From the NCBI GenBank assembly GCA_902388545.1, contig CABMPS010000098.1, positions 1 to 7,010 of the forward strand: 7,010 nucleotides of DNA, in the 5' to 3' direction. Both the position numbers and the translations under genes were made by a program. Below are positions 5,479 to 7,010 of this stretch, piece by piece. The notes below the pieces were generated by a model. It saw only the letters and a program-made list of their open reading frames with translations. It was not told where the DNA came from and did no database searches. The DNA comes from an uncultured Collinsella sp. (GTDB lineage Bacteria; Actinomycetota; Coriobacteriia; Coriobacteriales; Coriobacteriaceae). Numbering within the stretch: the first letter of the stretch is position 1; each line of letters opens with the position of its first letter.

Positions 5479-5548
5479 TCCTAGGTTTACTTTCCTGCCG
5501 CCAAGATGGCGTCTTGAGTGTCTAGATACTTAGCTGAAATGATTTGAG

Positions 5549-5589
5549 CAGAGGGGAGCCCCTTGTTGGAAGGGGCTCCCCTCTGTTTT
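5549..5589 (+). terminator. Rho-independent terminator of the HAD gene
   Basis: CAGAGGGGAGCCCCTT (5549-5564) and AAGGGGCTCCCCTCTG (5570-5585) form a perfect 16-bp stem with loop GTTGG, followed by TTTTGGTT. It is the strongest hairpin in the window and lies about 210 nt after the HAD stop. In the minus direction the stem is followed only by CTCAAATCATTTC, so it may also slow polA transcription, but less canonically. Confidence 0.93.
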
Positions 5590-5597
5590 GGTTACTG

Positions 5598-5628
5598 TGG
5601 GACAAATTAATCAGTAGTGTTTGTCCCA
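5598..5628. repeat. 9-bp inverted repeat downstream of polA
   Basis: TGGGACAAA (5598-5606) and TTTGTCCCA (5620-5628) are perfect inverted copies separated by 13 nt. It lies about 58 nt beyond the polA stop and just past the HAD terminator. No T-run follows in either direction, so it is not a classical terminator. It may be a 3'-end stabilising hairpin, a dispersed palindrome or a protein site. Confidence 0.6.
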
Positions 5629-5685
5629 AATCTTAAGTATGTGGGGGCTTGCGTCTTGGGCGAGCTTGCCTTACGGAGTGCTTCC

Positions 5686-7010
5686 CTATTTCGCGTCGGC
5701 CCAGGTTATGCCGGTGCTGGCTTCGGCGATCAACGGTACGCGGAGGTCTACTACGTGTTCCATGACGTCGCGGACCATGGCGGTGAGGCGCTCGACTTCG
5801 TCGACGGGGCACTCAAAGTCCAGTTCGTCGTGTACCTGCAGGATCATGTGGGCGGCAAAGCCTTCTTCTTCCAAGCGACGGCTTACGCGGGCCATGGCGA
5901 TCTTGATGATGTCGGCGGCGGCGCCCTGCATGGGGTGGTTCATGGCCGTGCGCTCACCAAAGCCGCGGAGCTGTGGGTTTTTGGCCTTGAGCTCGGGAAT
6001 ATGGCGTCTGCGGCCATACATGGTCTCGGCATAGCCCGTCTGCTTGGCTCGCGCCACCACATTGTCGAGGAACGTGCGCACGCCCGGGTAGGCCTCGTAG
6101 TAGCGATCGATCATATCGCGCGCCTCGGCCATCGAGATGTGCAGCGACTGCGACAGACCATAGGCCTGCTGACCGTACACGATGCCAAAGTTCACGGCCT
6201 TGGCGCGGCTACGCAGGTCGGGTGTCACCTCGGACACCGGCACGCCAAATACGCGCGCGGCCGTCTCAGCATGGAAGTCCTCGCCCTCGTTGAAGGCGCG
6301 CACCAGGTGCTCGTCACCCGAAAGATGCGCGAGCAGGCGCAGCTCGATCTGCGAGTAGTCCACCGCCAAAAAGACGCTGCCCTCGCCCGCCGAGAACGCC
6401 GTCTTGACGGTACGCCCCAGCTCCGAGCGCGTCGGAATGTTTTGCAGATTGGGGTCGCTCGAAGACAAACGCCCCGTCGCGGTGATGGTCTGGTTGTACG
6501 TGGTGTGCACACGCCCGTCACCACGGCGCAGCGGGCCCAGCGTGTCCAGATAGGTCGACTTAATCTTGGACTTCTCACGCCAGTCCAAAATCAGGCGCAC
6601 GATCTCGTGGTCGCGGGCAAGGTCGCTCAGCACCTTGGCGTTGGTCGAATAGTAGCCGCGCTTGGTCTTTTTGAGGCCCTTGGTCGGAAGTCCCATAACA
6701 TCAAACAGCACGTGCGAGAGTTGCATGGGGCTGCCGATGTTAAAGGTCTCGTCGCCGGCCAGGTCGCGAATGCTGCGCTCGACATCGGCAATCTGGGTCG
6801 CCAGGCCCTCGGACAGACTGTGCAGGCGGTCGGGGTCCACGAGCATGCCCGCGCGCTCCATCTTGGCAAGCACCGGCACGAGCGGCATCTCGATCCCATC
6901 GAACACGTTGGCGGCGTTCTCGCGGGCCATGCGGTCACGCAGCGGTGCAACCAGCGCCAGCGTCAAGGCCGCCGTGCGAGCGGCGGGCGCAGGAGCGTCC
7001 TCGCCAGCAC
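5686..7010 (-). CDS. polA: DNA polymerase I, C-terminal polymerase domain (5' part outside window)
   Basis: Family A DNA polymerase that fills gaps during excision repair and Okazaki-fragment maturation on the chromosome. The frame is open to the right edge, so 440 residues are visible and the N-terminal part (5'-nuclease and exonuclease-like domains in family members) lies outside. The visible part opens with an Ala/Pro-rich stretch, then MPLVPVLAKMERAGMLVD at the polymerase domain entry. It continues with TGRLSSSDPNLQNIP; motif A VDYSQIELR with catalytic Asp at 6358-6360; motif B (O-helix) RSRAKAVNFGIVYG at about 6170-6214; and motif C VHDE with the catalytic Asp at 5827-5829. All catalytic residues are present and the C-terminus STGITWADAK is family-like, so the polymerase should be active. 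A TTG at 6966 is in frame but internal. Stop is TAG. It converges on the HAD gene. Confidence 0.96.
   Translation of the reverse strand, partial: AGEDAPAPAARTAALTLALVAPLRDRMARENAANVFDGIEMPLVPVLAKMERAGMLVDPDRLHSLSEGLATQIADVERSIRDLAGDETFNIGSPMQLSHVLFDVMGLPTKGLKKTKRGYYSTNAKVLSDLARDHEIVRLILDWREKSKIKSTYLDTLGPLRRGDGRVHTTYNQTITATGRLSSSDPNLQNIPTRSELGRTVKTAFSAGEGSVFLAVDYSQIELRLLAHLSGDEHLVRAFNEGEDFHAETAARVFGVPVSEVTPDLRSRAKAVNFGIVYGQQAYGLSQSLHISMAEARDMIDRYYEAYPGVRTFLDNVVARAKQTGYAETMYGRRRHIPELKAKNPQLRGFGERTAMNHPMQGAAADIIKIAMARVSRRLEEEGFAAHMILQVHDELDFECPVDEVERLTAMVRDVMEHVVDLRVPLIAEASTGITWADAK

Noticed and set aside
5517..5530. Near-palindrome around TCTAGA (AGTGTCTAGATACT)
   Set aside because: Short, imperfect and between two stronger structures with no promoter nearby; easily chance.

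Overview
The window is about 7 kb of moderately GC-rich (roughly 60%) bacterial chromosome carrying ordinary housekeeping and biosynthetic genes. Gene content, protein sequences and base composition suggest a high-GC Gram-positive, most likely a gut Coriobacteriia member such as Collinsella. That taxonomic call is an impression from memory and was not checked by any search.

Layout: ndk (nucleoside diphosphate kinase) lies on the minus strand and loses its last few codons at the left edge. A 377-bp spacer follows, with the argH terminator and a candidate ndk promoter. argH (argininosuccinate lyase) is on the minus strand at 780-2210. A spacer of about 520 bp holds a strong GC-rich hairpin and a possible 56-residue protein. 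argG (argininosuccinate synthase) is on the minus strand at 2733-3959. A 553-bp divergent intergenic region follows, then a plus-strand HAD-IIB (Cof-type) phosphatase at 4513-5340. A 345-bp convergent spacer is full of inverted repeats. The C-terminal polymerase half of polA (minus strand) runs off the right edge.

argG and argH perform the last two steps of arginine synthesis: citrulline plus aspartate gives argininosuccinate, which is cleaved to arginine and fumarate. They are transcribed in that order, argG first.

The most notable observation is in the argG leader. A 24-codon reading frame at 4164-4238 (minus) has a near-ideal ribosome binding site (AAAGGAG, 6-nt spacing) and six arginine codons, finishing with three consecutive CGA codons and a stop. 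About 65 nt downstream is a hairpin followed by five T residues, 95 nt before the argG start. Several mutually exclusive pairings lie between the peptide and that hairpin. This looks like a ribosome-mediated transcription attenuator sensing arginyl-tRNA supply. The peptide, its RBS and the terminator are read directly from the sequence; the switching mechanism is inferred.

Other items worth a look are a 17-bp direct repeat with a 21-bp period just upstream of the HAD gene's -10 element, a 124-bp nested palindrome downstream of that gene, and a separate 9-bp inverted repeat near the polA end. No mobile element, CRISPR array, tRNA or rRNA was seen.
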